From Sipunculus nudus (lineage: Eukaryota; Annelida; Sipuncula; Golfingiida; Sipunculidae): 64,000 bases of DNA. Positions 11,783 through 24,745 of the stretch are shown piece by piece; position 1 is the first letter of the stretch, and each line of letters begins with the position of its first letter. The notes under the pieces were generated by a model. The model was given only the letters and a program-made list of their open reading frames with translations, made no database searches and had not been told where the DNA came from. Both the position numbers and the translations under genes were made by a program. The stretch spans positions 21,548,033-21,612,032 of the forward strand of contig CM049309.1 in assembly GCA_026874595.1 (NCBI GenBank), written 5' to 3'.

Positions 11783-12818
11783 GGTGTGATACCAGCTGTC
11801 GTCTGCAAATGATGGTTTTCAGGAAGATGTGATGAACAGCTTAGAGATACCCTCATAAATATGTCTGTATGTATCGTCCAGCTTATCCAAGGGTTAGCAA
11901 CATTAGTCAGTGGCTGAAGTTAACGTGCTTACTTTGCTTGTGCAAGCACTAATCCAACAAAACTGCAAGTAGGACTCGTGAATAAAAAGATCGTTGTGGG
12001 TTTACGAAAGTTCTGCGGCATGGAGTTAAAACCAGCTATCTTGTACACAACATGGCATCTCAGATCCGGGTTTGAGGCTTATCAGCATAAGGCTGGTCAT
12101 GTAACAGTAATATAAACCACAAGAAATTTAAGATAGGACTGGTAAAAACCGACACATCTCATGTGCTCTCTCTTCTGTTCCGCTGTATCCGTGTTTTGCA
12201 GTTGTGGTTATCTTCTAAGTATCGTATGACTGGGACATGAACACACGTGACTAAGGGTCTGTTCAGGAGGATTACAGTTACAAAACGTGAAAACCCCACA
12301 AGTGTTTGTGTTTTACTTTTACACTGATATGTCCTTTAAAGAAATTTTCATGTTGGCGAATAATTATAAACATTTTATTTTTAGTATGCTGTAATTGCAG
12401 TGAGATACAATGCCGTATATAAGCAGTAGTTTTAAACATCGGATGTTACAGAGAATGTATCTGGATGTCAGAGTGACAGTAGGAGTCCAATAAGCACTGA
12501 CAATCTGGACGCATTTTTTTCGGTGATTTTGACAAGGCATCGCCGCTCAAAGTATCGTGTCGCTTTGAATTGACAGGACCATTCGTTAAGTGTATTTGCT
12601 TACACATCATGTGCGAAAAAATCCTTCATATAACACTCAATATTGATGGATGTTCCAAGAATCTCTAACCACATACAAGCACATCTCGGGGGGTGGGGGG
12701 GGGGGGGAATTTTATGCGAGCGGAAGTTAAAATTTAGTGTATGCGCATTCTTTAATTAAAAGACCCATTGGTGCGCAGTCACTAGCCATAGAATCCTTAT
12801 ATACCGGTAGCTATATAG

Positions 12819-12870
<52 letters not shown>

Positions 12871-13320
12871 ATATTAGATAGTACTGTAATTTTTTATTGT
12901 ATCGGACTTTACCTCACAAGCATTGAAATTCTAACTATATTGCGTATAAACATGTAATATTGGATAGTACTGTGATATTTTATTGTATCTGACTTTACCG
13001 CACAGTTACACTGTTTTTTTTTTTGTTTTTTTTTTTAGTTAAGTAATGTCAGATTGTGATTGATGTAATTTCTACGCGTGTAACCTGTCGGTGAACAAAG
13101 TAAGCCCTTCCTACAGAAATGTCTGTCCCTGTCCGTCCGGCGATGTATCAGGATCAAATCAAGATACATCGGACGCGATCCGCGGTCCCAGTACTAATTA
13201 GCTTATTGTATCTCCATGATGTAATTAACCATTACAGTTAAAGCATGTGTTGACTGACTTTACAATGTACATGATAATCTGAAATTTCCATTTTAAATTG
13301 CATTTTAAGGATATTTGTAT
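11783..13320. other. Upstream region of the FReD gene and intergenic spacer
   Basis: In minus sense a TATTTAT motif lies near 11,855, about 75 bp upstream of the ATG, and could be a weak TATA element. A ttgcag near 11,805 could instead be an acceptor for a 5' UTR exon. Further out are a G-run (12,687-12,707) and an (AT)n tract (about 12,822-12,868). No gene is recognised. Confidence 0.4.
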
Positions 13321-13324
13321 TAGA

Positions 13325-13472
13325 TACGGAATCGGACTTGGACTCGGGTTCCAGATGACTCGGACTCGGAGAAGGTGGACTTGGACTCAACCTCAAGAAC
13401 TCGGACATGGACGCGAGTGGCCTGGACTCGGACTTGCACTCGGACTCGGATGGTGTGGACTCGACTACATCA
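13325..13472 (+). repeat. Degenerate 6-bp tandem repeat (GGACTC/GGACTT)
   Basis: Repeated 'cggactcggacttggactc' hexamers with interruptions, directly bordering the large minisatellite. Reading frames through it (Leu-Gly or Asp-Leu-Asp rich) are repeat artefacts. Confidence 0.8.
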
Positions 13473-13481
13473 CTGCATAGG

Positions 13482-16400
13482 TCCGCACATGCACGACCAA
13501 AGGGCCCACACAGGGGCGACCAGAGGGCCTACACAGGCACGACCAGAGGGCCGACACAGGCACGACCAGAGGGCCCACACAGGCACGACCAGAGGGCCCA
13601 CACAGGTGCGACCAGAGGGCGCACACGGGCACGACCAGAGGGCCAACACAGGCACGACCAGAGGACCCACACAAGGACGACCAGAGGGCCCACACAGGAA
13701 CGACCAGAGGACCCACACAGGCACGACCAGAGGGCCTACACAGGAACGACCAGAGGGCCCACACGAGCACGACCAGAGGGCCCACACAGGCACGGCCAGA
13801 GGGCCCACACAGGCACGACCAGAGCGTCCACACAGGCACGGCCAGAGGGCACATACAGGCACGACCATAGGGCTCACACGAGTACGACCAGAGGGCCGAC
13901 ACAGGCACGACCAGAGGGCCGACACAGGCACGACCAGAGGCTCCACACAGGCACGACCAGAGGCTCCACACAGGCGCGACCAGAGGGCCAACACAGGCAC
14001 GTCCAGAGGGTCCACATAGGCACGACCAGAGGGTCCAATTAGGCACGACAAGAGGGCCCACACAGGCACGACCAGAGGGCCGACACAGGCGCGACCAGAG
14101 GGTCGACGCAGGCACGACCAGAGGGTCAACACAGGCACGACCAGAGGGCCGACACAGGCGCGACCAGAGGGTCGACGCAGGCACGACCAGAGGGTCAACA
14201 CAGGCACGACCAGAGGGCCGACACAGGCGCGACCAGAGGGTCGACGCAGGCACGACCAGAGGGTCAACACAGGCACGACCAGTGGGTCTACACAGGCATG
14301 AAAAGATGGTCCACACAGACAGGACCAGAGGGTCCACATAGGAACGACCAGAGGGCCCACACGGGCACGACCAGAGGGCCAACACAGGCACGACCAGAGG
14401 GCCCACACAAGGACGACCAGAGGGTCCACACATGCACGACCAGAGGATCAACACAGGCACGACCAGAGGGCCTACACAGGAACGACCAGAGGGCCCACAC
14501 GGGCACGACCAGAGGGCCCACACAGACACGACCAGAGGGTCAACACAGGCACGACCAGTGGGTCCACACAGGCATGAAAAGATGGTCCACACATGCAGGA
14601 CCAGAGGGTCCACATAGGAACGACCAGAGGGCCCACACGGGCACGACAAGAGGGTCAACACAGGAACGACCAGAGGGCCCACACAAGGACGACCAGAGGG
14701 TCCACACATGCACGACCAGAGGGCCTACACAGGAACGACCAGAGGGCCCACACGGGCACGACCAGAGGGTCCACACAGGCAGGACCAGAGGGTCCACATA
14801 GGAACGACCAGAGGGCCCACACGGGCACGACAAGAGGGTCAACACAGGAACGACCAGAGGGCCCACACAAGGACGACCAGAGGGTCCACACAGGCACGAC
14901 CAGAGGGCCTACACAGGAACGACCAGAGGGCCCACACGGGCACGACCAGAGGGTCCACACAGGCACGACCAGAGGGTCCACACAGGAACGACCAGAGGGC
15001 CTACACAGGCACGACCAGAGGGCCCACACGGGCACGACCAGAGGGCCAACACAGGCGCGACCAGAGGGTCGACGCAGGCACGACCAGAGGGTCAAAACAG
15101 GCAGGACCAGTGGGTCTACACAGGCATGAAAAGATGGTCCACACAGGCAGGACCAGAGGGTCCACATAGGAACGACCAGAGGGCCCACACGGGCACGACC
15201 AGAGGGCCAACACAGGCACGACCAGAGGGCCCACACAAGGACGACCAGAGGGTCCACACAGGCACGACCAGAGGATCAACACAGGCACGACCAGAGGGCC
15301 CACACAGACACGACCAGAGGGTCAACACAGGCACGACCAGTGGGTCCACACAGGCATGAAAAGATGGTCCACACAGGCATGACCAGAGGGTTCACATAGG
15401 AACGACCAGAGGGCCCACACGGGCACGACAAGAGGGTCAACACAGGCACGACCAGAGGGCCCACACAAGGACGACCAGAGGGCCCACACAGGAACGACCA
15501 GAGGATCAACACAGGCACGACCAGAGGGCCTACACAGGAACGACCAGAGGGCCCACACGGGCACGACCAGAGGGTCCACTTAGGCACGACCAGAGAGCCG
15601 ACACAGGCACGACCGGAGGGCCGACACAGGCACGACCGGAGGGTCGACGCAGGCACGACCAGAGTTTCAACACAGGCACGACCAGTGGGTCCACACAGGC
15701 ATGAAAAGAGGGTCCACACAGGCACGACCGGAGGGTCCAATTAGGCACGACAAGAGGGCCCACACAGGCACGACCAGAGTGCCGACACAGGCGCGACCAG
15801 AGGGTCGACGCAGGCACGACCAGAGAGTCAACACAGGCACGACCGGTGGGTCCACACAGGCATGAAAAGATGGTCCACACAGGCAGGACCAGAGGGTCCA
15901 CAAAGGAACGACCAGAGGGCCCACACGAGCACGACAAGAGGGTCAACACAGGCACGACCAGAGGGCCTACACAGGAACGACTAGAGGGCCCACACGGGCA
16001 CGACCAGAGGGTCCACACAGGCACGACCGGAGAGCCGACACAGGCACGACCAGAGGGCCGACACAGGCGCGACCAGAGGGTCGACGCAGGCACGACCAGA
16101 GGGTCAAAACAGGCAGGACCAGTGGGTCTACACAGGCATGAAAAGATGGTCCACACAGGCAGGACCAGAGGGTCCACATAGGAACGACCAGAGGGCCCAC
16201 ACGGGCACGACCAGAGGGCCAACACAGGCACGACCAGAGGGCCCACACAAGGACGACCAGAGGGTCCACACATGCACGACCAGAGGATCAACACAGGCAC
16301 GACCAGAGGGCCTACACAGGAACGACCAGAGGGCCCACACGGGCACGACCAGAGGGCCCACACAGACACGACCAGAGGGTCAACACAGGCACGACCAGTG

Positions 16401-19400
16401 GGTCCACACAGGCATGAAAAGATGGTCCACACATGCAGGACCAGAGGGTCCACATAGGAACGACCAGAGGGCCCATACGGGCACGACAAGAGGGTCAACA
16501 CAAGAACGACCAGAGGGCCCACACAAGGACGACCAGAGGGTCCAGACAGGCACGACCAGAGGGCCTACACAGGAACGACCAGAGGGCCGACACGGGCACG
16601 ACCAGAGGGTCCACACAGGCAGGACCAGAGGGTCCACATAGGAACGACCAGAGGGTCCACACAGGCACGACCAGAGGGTCCACACAGGAACGACCAGAGG
16701 GCTTACACAGGCACGACTAGAGGGCCCACACGGGCACGACCAGAGGGCCAACACAGGCGCGACCAGAGGGTCGACGCAGGCACGACCAGAGGGTCAAAAC
16801 AGGCAGGACCAGTGGGTCTACACAGGCATGAAAAGATGGTCCACACAGGCAGGACCAGAGGGTCCACATAGGAACGACCAGAGGGCCCACACGGGCACGA
16901 CCAGAGGGCCAACACAGGCACGACCAGAGGGCCCACACAAGGACGACCAGAGGGTCCACACATGCACGACCAGAGGATCAACACAGGCACGACCAGAGGG
17001 CCCACACGGGCACGACCAGAGGGTCCACACAGGCAGGACCAGAGGGTCCACACAGGAACGACCAGAGGGCCCACACGGGCACGACAAGAGGGTCAACACA
17101 GGAACGACCAGAGGGTCCACATAAGGACGACCAGAGGGTCCACACAGGCACGACCAGAGGGCCTACACAGGAACGACCAGAGGGCCCACACGGGCACGAC
17201 CAGAGGGTCCACACAGGCACGACCAGAGGGTCCACACAGGAACGACCAGAGGGCCCACACGGGCACGACCAGAGGGCCAACACAGGCGCGACCAGAGGGT
17301 CGACGCAGGCACGACCAGAGGGTCAAAACAGGCAGGACCAGTGGGTCTACACAGGCATGAAAAGATGGTCCACACAGGCAGGACCAGAGGGTCCACATTG
17401 GAACGACCAGAGGGCCTACACGGGCACGACCAGAGGGCCAACACAGGCACGACCAGAGGGCCCACACAAGGACGACCAGAGGGTCCACACATGCACGACC
17501 AGAGGATCAACACAGGCACGACCAGAGGGCCTACACAGGAACGACCAGAGGGCCCACACGGGCACGACCAGAGGGCCCACACAGACACGACCAGAGGGTC
17601 AACACAGGCACGACCAGTGGGTCCACACAGGCATGAAAAGATGGTCCACACATGCAGGACCAGAGGGTCCACATAGGAACGACCAGAGGGCCCAAACGGG
17701 CAAGACAAGAGGGTCAACACAAGAACGACCAGAGGGCCCACACAAGGACGACCAGAGGGTCCACACAGGCACGACCAGAGGGCCTACACAGGAACGACCA
17801 GAGGGCCCACACGGCACGACCAGAGGGTCCACACAGGCAGGACCAGAGAGTCCACATAGGAACGACCAGAGGGCCCACACGGGCACGACAAGAGGGTCAA
17901 CACAGGAACGACCAGAGGGCCCACACAAGGACGACCAGAGGGTCCACACAGGCACGACCAGAGGGCCTACATAGGAACGACCAGAGGGCCCACACGGGCA
18001 CGACCAGAGGGTCCACACAGGCACGACCAGAGGGTCCACACAGGAACGACCAGAGGGCCCACACGGGCACGACCAGAGGGCCAACACAGGCGCGACCAGA
18101 GGGTCGACGCAGGCACGACCAGAGGGTCAAAACAGGCAGGACCAGTGGGTCTACACAGGCATGAAAAGATGGTCCACACAGGCAGGACCAGAGGGTCCAC
18201 ATTGGAACGACCAGAGGGCCTACACGGGCACGACCAGAGGGCCAACACAGGCACGACCAGAGGGCCCACACAAGGACGACCAGAGGGTCCACACAGGCAC
18301 GACCAGAGGATCAACACAGGCACGACCAGAGGGCCTACACAGGAACGACCAGAGGGCCCACACGGGCACGACCAGAGGGCCTACACAGGCACGACCAGAG
18401 GGCCCACACGGGCACGACCAGAGGGCCAACACAGGCGCGACCAGAGGGTCGACGCAGGCACGACCAGAGGGTCAAAACAGGCAGGACCAGTGGGTCTACA
18501 CAGGCATGAAAAGATGGTCCACACAGGCAGGACCAGAGGGTCCACATAGGAACGACCAGAGGGCCCACACGGGCACGACCAGAGGGCCAACACAGGCACG
18601 ACCAGAGGGCCCACACAAGGACGACCAGAGGGTCCACACATGCACGACCAGAGGATCAACACAGACACGACCAGAAGGCCTACACAGGAACGACCAGAGG
18701 GCCCACACGGGCACGACAAGAGGGTCAACACAAGAACGACCAGAGGGCCCACACAAGGACGACCAGAGGGTCCACACAGGCACGACCAGAGGGCCTACAC
18801 AGGAACGACCAGAGGGCCCACACGGGCACGACCAGAGGGTCCACACAGGCACGACCAGAGGGTCCACACAGGAACGACCAGAGGGCCCACACGGGCACGA
18901 CCAGAGGGCCAACACAGGCGCGACCAGAGGGTCGACGCAGGCACGACCAGAGGGTCAAAACAGGCAGGACCAGTGGGTCTACACAGGCATGAAAAGATGG
19001 TCCACACAGGCAGGACCAGAGGGTCCACATAGGAACGACCAGAGGGCCCACACGGGCACGACCAGAGGGCCAACACAGGCACGACCAGAGGGCCCACACA
19101 AGGACGACCAGAGGGTCCACACAGGCACGACCAGAGGATCAACACAGGCACGACCAGAGGGCCTACACAGGAACGACCAGAGGGCCCACACGGGCACGAC
19201 CAGAGGGCCCACACAGACACGACCAGAGGGTCAACACAGGCACGACCAGTGGGTCTACACAGGCATGAAAAGATGGTCCACACAGGCATGACCAGAGGGT
19301 CCACATAGGAACGACCAGAGGGCCCACACGGGCACGACAAGAGGGTCAACACAGGCACGACCAGAGGGCCCACACAGGAACGACAAGAGGATCAACACAG

Positions 19401-20731
19401 GCACGACCAGAGGGCCTACACAGGAACGACCAGAGGGCCCACACGGGCACGACCAGAGGGTCCACTTAGGCACGACCAGAGGGCCGACACAGGCACGACC
19501 GGAGGGCCGACACAGGCACGACCGGAGGGTCGACGCAGGCACGACCAGAGTTTCAACACAGGCACGACCAGTGGGTCCACACAGGCATGAAAAGAGGGTT
19601 CACACAGGCACGACCGGAGGGTCCAATTAGGCACGACAAGAGGGTTCACACAGGCACGACCAGAGGGCCGACACAGGCGCGACCAGAGGGTCGACGCAGG
19701 CACGACCAGAGGGTCAACACAGGCACGACCGGTGGGTCCACACAGGCATGAAAAGATGGTCCACACAGGCAGGACCAGAGGGTCCACATAGGAACGACCA
19801 GAGGGCTCACACGAGCACGACAAGAGGGTCAACACAGGCACGACCAGAGGGCCTACACAGGAACGACTAGAGGGCCCACACGGGCACGACCAGAGGGTCC
19901 ACACAGGCACGACCGGAGAGCCGACACAGGCACGACCGGAGGGTCGACGCAGGCACGACCAGAGGGCCCACACAGGCCCGACCAGTGGGTCCACACAGGC
20001 ATGAAAAGAGGGTCCACACAGGAACGACCGGAGGGTCCACTTAGGCACGACCAGAGGGCCGACAAAGGCGCGACCAGAGGGTCGACGCAGGCACGACCAG
20101 AGGGTCAACACAGGCACGACCAGTGGGTCCACACAGGCATGAAAAGAGGGTCCACACAGGCAGGACCAGAGGGTCCACATAGGAACGACCAGAGGGTCCA
20201 CACAGGAACGACCAGAAGGCCCACACAGGCACGACCAGAGGGTCCACACGGGCACGACCAGAGGGCCAACACAGGCACGACCAGAGAGCTTTTGTTACTG
20301 GGCTCTTATCAGGACTGATGAGTGTGGCACGACCAGTGAGTCCACACAGGCATGAAAAGAGGGTCCACACAAGCAGGACCAGAGGGTCCACATAGGAACG
20401 ACCAGAGGGTAAACACAGGCACGACCAGAGGGTATACACAGAAACGACCAGAGGGTCCACACTTGCACGACCAGAGGGTCCACACAGGAACGACCAGAGG
20501 GTCCACACAGGCACTACCAGAGGGTCCACACAGGCACGACCAGAGGGTCCACACAGGAACGACCAGAGGGTCCACACAGGAACGACCAGAGGGTCCACAC
20601 AGGAACGACCAGAGGGTCCACACAGGCACGACCAGAGGGTTCACACAGGAACGACCAGAGGGCCTACACAGGCACGACCAGAGGGCCTACACGGGCACGA
20701 CCAGAGGGCCAACACAGGCACGACCAGAGGG
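13482..20731 (+). repeat. 7.2-kb minisatellite, 23-bp unit, about 315 copies with higher-order structure
   Basis: The consensus unit is close to GGCACGACCAGAGGGCCCAC plus ACA (23 bp). Marker variants containing CATGAAAAGATGG recur at exact multiples of 23 bp: starts at 14,298, 15,126, 16,138, 16,828 and 17,357 are 36, 44, 30 and 23 units apart. The next, 18,161, is one base short of 35 units because of a 1-bp deletion near 17,812. Blocks of 12 units (276 bp) recur nearly unchanged, for example at 14,298 and 16,138, showing higher-order repeats. Because 23 is not divisible by 3 and the unit lacks stops, long frames exist on both strands. These cycle through 23-residue peptides (TGTTRGPTQARPEG..., GPLVVPVWALWSC...) and should not be called genes. 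Confidence 0.95.
20288..20325 (+). repeat. Non-repeat interruption matching the array's right flank
   Basis: Inside the array 'gcttttgttactgggctcttatcaggactgatgagtgtg' interrupts the 23-bp pattern. The same sequence, with a few changes, is the unique flank immediately after the last unit (20,730-20,768). The last ~440 bp of array are therefore a duplication that includes the former edge. Confidence 0.8.
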
Positions 20732-20939
20732 CTTTTGTTCTGGGCTCTTATCGGGACGGATGAGTGTGTTTCAGTCTTTTAGTTTTAAAATTACTCCGAA
20801 AAAGAAATATGGATTGGTTTATATAAGAAACTATACAGTACCTTAATGCCTAACAGGGCCTTGTGTTTTATATGCTCAATCTGTGGGAATAAGATGGTTT
20901 GTAAAGCACATAGAAACCTGAATTCATGAACTTGTTTAT

Positions 20940-20992
20940 TCATGAAAAAAGAAAGAAAGAAAAAAAGAAAGAAGAGAGAAAGTGAAAGAGAG

Positions 20993-21039
<47 letters not shown>

Positions 21040-21060
21040 AAAGTCAGTTCCGGAAAAGTA
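20940..21060 (+). repeat. Purine-rich (GA)n tract
   Basis: A long GA/GAAA run; the minus-strand Ser-Leu frame across it is a microsatellite artefact. Confidence 0.85.
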
Positions 21061-22200
21061 AGGGCGCATGGTTTTTCCGAATAAATCTTGCTAAACGCCT
21101 ACCGGAGGAAACCAGATCTACCAATTTTTTTAAATGATTGTCCGTATTTTGATACGCGAAAGTTTTAATGTTGGCCCGAGCGAAAATGCAAGACACATGG
21201 TACTAGCTTTTGAACCACGGCAAAATTATATCACCAGGTGGCACGAATAGATTGTAACTCCCTCATGCAATTCTAATGTAGAAGCTCTCATATTAGTAGG
21301 TACAGCCTACAAGTTTCTTATCTGCAGGTGGGAGTCGCTTAGAACCTTTTCAGATACCCCCCCCCCCCGACCCCGCCACTACGTATTTATTTACATGTAA
21401 CATATGTATTATAATGTATGAATTCTTTATGGTACACAGAGGACTGGTTTAACTAATGTCATCTGCGTGACTTGAACAACTTAACAAAGAATCATGACTG
21501 TATGGGGACTCTTTGGGTAAGGGAGCAGTGCAAAATTAAGTGCCAATACCTATTAAAAGATCTTATTTTAATTAATTAATGGTGTTCAGCAAACACGCAC
21601 ATTAAGCAAGTGATGTAAGAGTGGGGAGTTTGTTATAAGGTATAAAGGAAGTCACAGTCAACAATGTTATAGATTAGGAGGAAAGATTCATGTAGCGGAT
21701 ACTGTCATATAAATCTATAGTTATATTTAGTATCACTCAACCTTAGTAACCGAAAGTGCAATTGTTTTGACAGGGAGTAGAACCTGTAGATGTAACCGAC
21801 TCCCGATCTGCGAGAGCTGAACAAATCTGATAGTTCACTCCGAGAAATATAAGCGCTGTATTTTTTTTGGCTTGTTATGCTATTTTTTATATATAAATAT
21901 AATATTACCGTCAGTTTGAAAATCTTTTACCTTTCTCTTTAACGTTTTTCTTCACCTCGTTTTGTCCAAATTTTCCCTATGGATAGATATTCGTTTGTAC
22001 CATTTGGAGAGAACACGACCCAAATAATGCAGCATTATCTCCCTCTGACATCAGACTATTAAGAGAATATGCCCTATCGGTCCAAACAGACGGCCTTCTG
22101 TATATTGCTCAGTCTCATGTTGCATGGTGTAGTGTTCATTGTTCTTTTGATTCAGTTTTATATATGGACTGACAAATTTTTCACAGATCGACAAGTATAT
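21061..22200. other. Intergenic, nothing recognised
   Basis: AT-rich, with a C homopolymer near 21,357-21,370. No coding or RNA feature is seen. Confidence 0.5.
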
Positions 22201-22206
22201 TGTCAT

Positions 22207-22440
22207 TGGGGCGCGGATAGTCAAGGAGCAAAACGCTCGGCTCTCTCTGCTGGCGACCCGGGTTCGATTCCCGGCGTGGGTATGAGAGTGGGTTGTATTT
22301 GCCCGTCCAATGTCGGTGGTTTTCTCAAGGTTCTCCGGTTCGCTCCACCTCTACCGTCTGCCGAGCGCTACAGTCTGAGCCATGGAGAGTGCCACGATTA
22401 GTTATTATAACTATTTGTACAAACCATATAAAATAAATAA
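22207..22440 (+). mobile_element. tRNA-derived SINE
   Basis: The head is tRNA-like, with a GGATAGTCAAGGAGC A-box region and a perfect GGTTCGATTCC B box at 22,261-22,271, the internal promoter of RNA polymerase III. A body follows with 'ggttttctcaaggttctcc' and 'gctccacc', resembling the conserved central domains of metazoan SINEs. It ends in an A/T-rich ATAAAATAAATAA tail. The head does not fold into a full functional tRNA, so it is a retroposon, not a tRNA gene. Confidence 0.75.
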
Positions 22441-22959
22441 GTTTATATTTATATTGTCATAATTTATTTATTCGTTTCTCAGCTTTTTTGCAGCAGCAAT
22501 ATAATTTAATATTATTCATCCTAGCAACTGTACATTTAATTCATTTCAATTACAAGGGGAACCCTAACCATACGCAATGAAAATACTCTTTCACGATGGG
22601 AGTGGCAAAACTGCGGGCAGTGCCGGTTGTATTGTGGACAGGCTAAACTGCCGACAGAGGAAATTCACCTTGCCGGCAGTTAAATTGAGATACTGAGCAA
22701 AAAAGCCTGCATATGAATATATGCTCTAATTTCAGTATAATAATTTGTGATTTTCACTATACTTAAGACAGATGTAAAATGGCCAGCTTGCTGGCTAACC
22801 AAATTAGATATTTATCGGCAAATAGTTACAAGAATTACAATGTGTAGATGATATAGCATTACTCATTTGTGGTATAAATATACATGTATTCCCTGGATGG
22901 TTTCTATCTCCTGATGAATTTGGTGTTATTTGATTAAGAATTTTTAATATGGGTCTGAC
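22440..22959. other. Intergenic, short GCCGGCAGTT repeats
   Basis: AT-rich with a ~70-bp stretch (22,612-22,690) containing 'ttcaccttgccggcagtt', which recurs as 'ttcacctgccggcagtt' near 25,480. No gene. Confidence 0.4.
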
Positions 22960-24745
22960 TATAAGTCATCTGAGCTATAGTGATTGCCCTTTGTCCGTCG
23001 TCCGTCCTGCCGTCCGTTAACAAGTCACGTTTTGAAACCGTTGGACCTACGAATCCAAAATTCTACATGCAGTTAGATGTCCCAAGTTTTCCTATCAAAC
23101 CGGAAAACTGGGTCACTGCGACTTCGTTCCTTCGAGAACGTAAGGAAAAACCTGCGTTTTCAAGTTAAAACCTATTGTTAAATTTCGAAACTGTCCACTA
23201 TGACATCCACTGGGGTTAATGTATTCATGTTTGATATAACCATTTCTGCATATATTTCCTATGTACATCCCAGGAATTAGGTCAATATTGCGTAAATTGG
23301 TTATGGGCTATAATGCACTTTGTAAAAATTCGGGAAATATATTTACTCACCTAACAAGATAATTGTTGAAGCCAGAGACTTTTTTTCTAAAAATATATCT
23401 TTATTTAAGCAAAATTGTATTGTATACCAGAAATCAGATCAGAATTTCGCCATTTTTTAAAGTTATTAGCATAATTGTACTTCGACAATGGCACATTAGT
23501 TTTCTTATAAGCATTATTGATTTAGTTTTAACAGTATGTATAAAAAAGGATTTTATCTTTTAAAACCTTTATTTGAAAATAAAAGCTCAGAAATTTGCTC
23601 AAATTGGGCTAGAAATTGAATTTTTATTTGGAGGTCCTATTGTTTTGACTTGCATTGTCAAACCCCAGGCAGCCCACTTCTGGTCACTTCAGCCCTGTCT
23701 GGGTAACCTTATTAGTAATGCAACACTGGTTGAGCACCCCTGCTGTCACAGGTGTACAGTAATTCTCATATCACCCATCATCACCCCCCCCCCCTCTTAA
23801 CCCCCCCCCAACACACACAGACCAATATTCATCAAGTATAATGCAATAATTATTATTGTGTGTACTGTATTTTCCTAATTGTAAGTCTGTTTTCACTCCA
23901 ATGTACCAAACTTTGCTTGAGATGGTAACTCAAGTACTAAATCAGACGTATTGTAGCATGTTTAAATAAATTAATTTCCTTTTTTTTATGTGTAGAATTA
24001 TTGCAAGTGTTCTGCAATCTTTATCATAAGTATATTGCAGTAAATTGTAATATGTTCAATCTTATAAATGATATTCTAAAACAATGATTGGAGGTAATTA
24101 TAGCCATGTTATACTGTTTTGAATTTTGCATATGGAAGGTTAACCTGTTTTCAGAATTATAAATAACAGAAACAATTTTTTGGGGTCAATTCTAGCCTTT
24201 CATATAACTCTCAGGCACATAATGTTTTTAAGTTATTACATTATTAAATTGTTTCAGGCTATAATTTTCTTGTATCATAAAGTACAATATATACTTGCCA
24301 GATTTAGTTCACGCTCATTTTAAAATGGATTTTTTTTTTCACTGTTAACAGATTCAATGTATAATTTTATGCTTCAGCTAATCTCCACTTTTTTCCTTAT
24401 TCTATTATTGATAGGTGATCATACATTTCTATGGTTATTTTATGCAAATATCACTGTCATATATATAGCGAAATAATGATACTTCTAGGAATATTAGATC
24501 ATGAGAGGCTCCTGCATCTTTGATAATTTCCATAGAAGTGCACAGTATTAGTTCAGCAAGCATATATTTAATATTTGATTATCACCAGTTAGTAGGGCCA
24601 TTTCCACTAGGCTTTTCAAATGATATTACATATATATATATATATATATATATTAATCCAAAAGAAATATGTATATTTTGCATTTGTAGAAATTTTCAAA
24701 ATTTAGCTGAGCGACGTGACCCGTGCCATGGGTCTCTTGTTGTAA
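22960..24745 (-). repeat. Dispersed repeat with GTCCGTCC start and GCGAC...ATGGGTCTCTTGTT end
   Basis: The left boundary is 'tcatctgagctatagtgattgccctttgtccg', matching inverted the motif at 480-525. The right boundary carries 'agctgagcgacgtgacccgtgccatgggtctcttgtt'. I associate both motifs with very abundant bivalve repeats. The interior is AT-rich and not coding; whether it is a single element or two is uncertain. Confidence 0.4.

Noticed and set aside
13482-20731. CRISPR-like regularly spaced repeats
   Set aside because: Units are contiguous with no unique spacers, and the context is eukaryotic.
13465-20740. Many long ORFs (up to 414 codons) rich in Arg/Pro/Gly/Thr or Trp/Cys/Pro
   Set aside because: They occur on both strands and in every frame of a 23-bp tandem repeat, start and stop only at variant units, and have no non-repeat domain. 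They are by-products of the minisatellite, not genes.
20791-21069. Minus-strand Ser/Leu-rich ORF
   Set aside because: It is a translation of the (GA)n tract.
22207-22280. tRNA gene
   Set aside because: A and B boxes are present but the acceptor and anticodon arms do not pair properly, and a SINE body and A-rich tail follow.
22069-22401. 110-codon ORF
   Set aside because: Most of it lies in the SINE and shows no domain.
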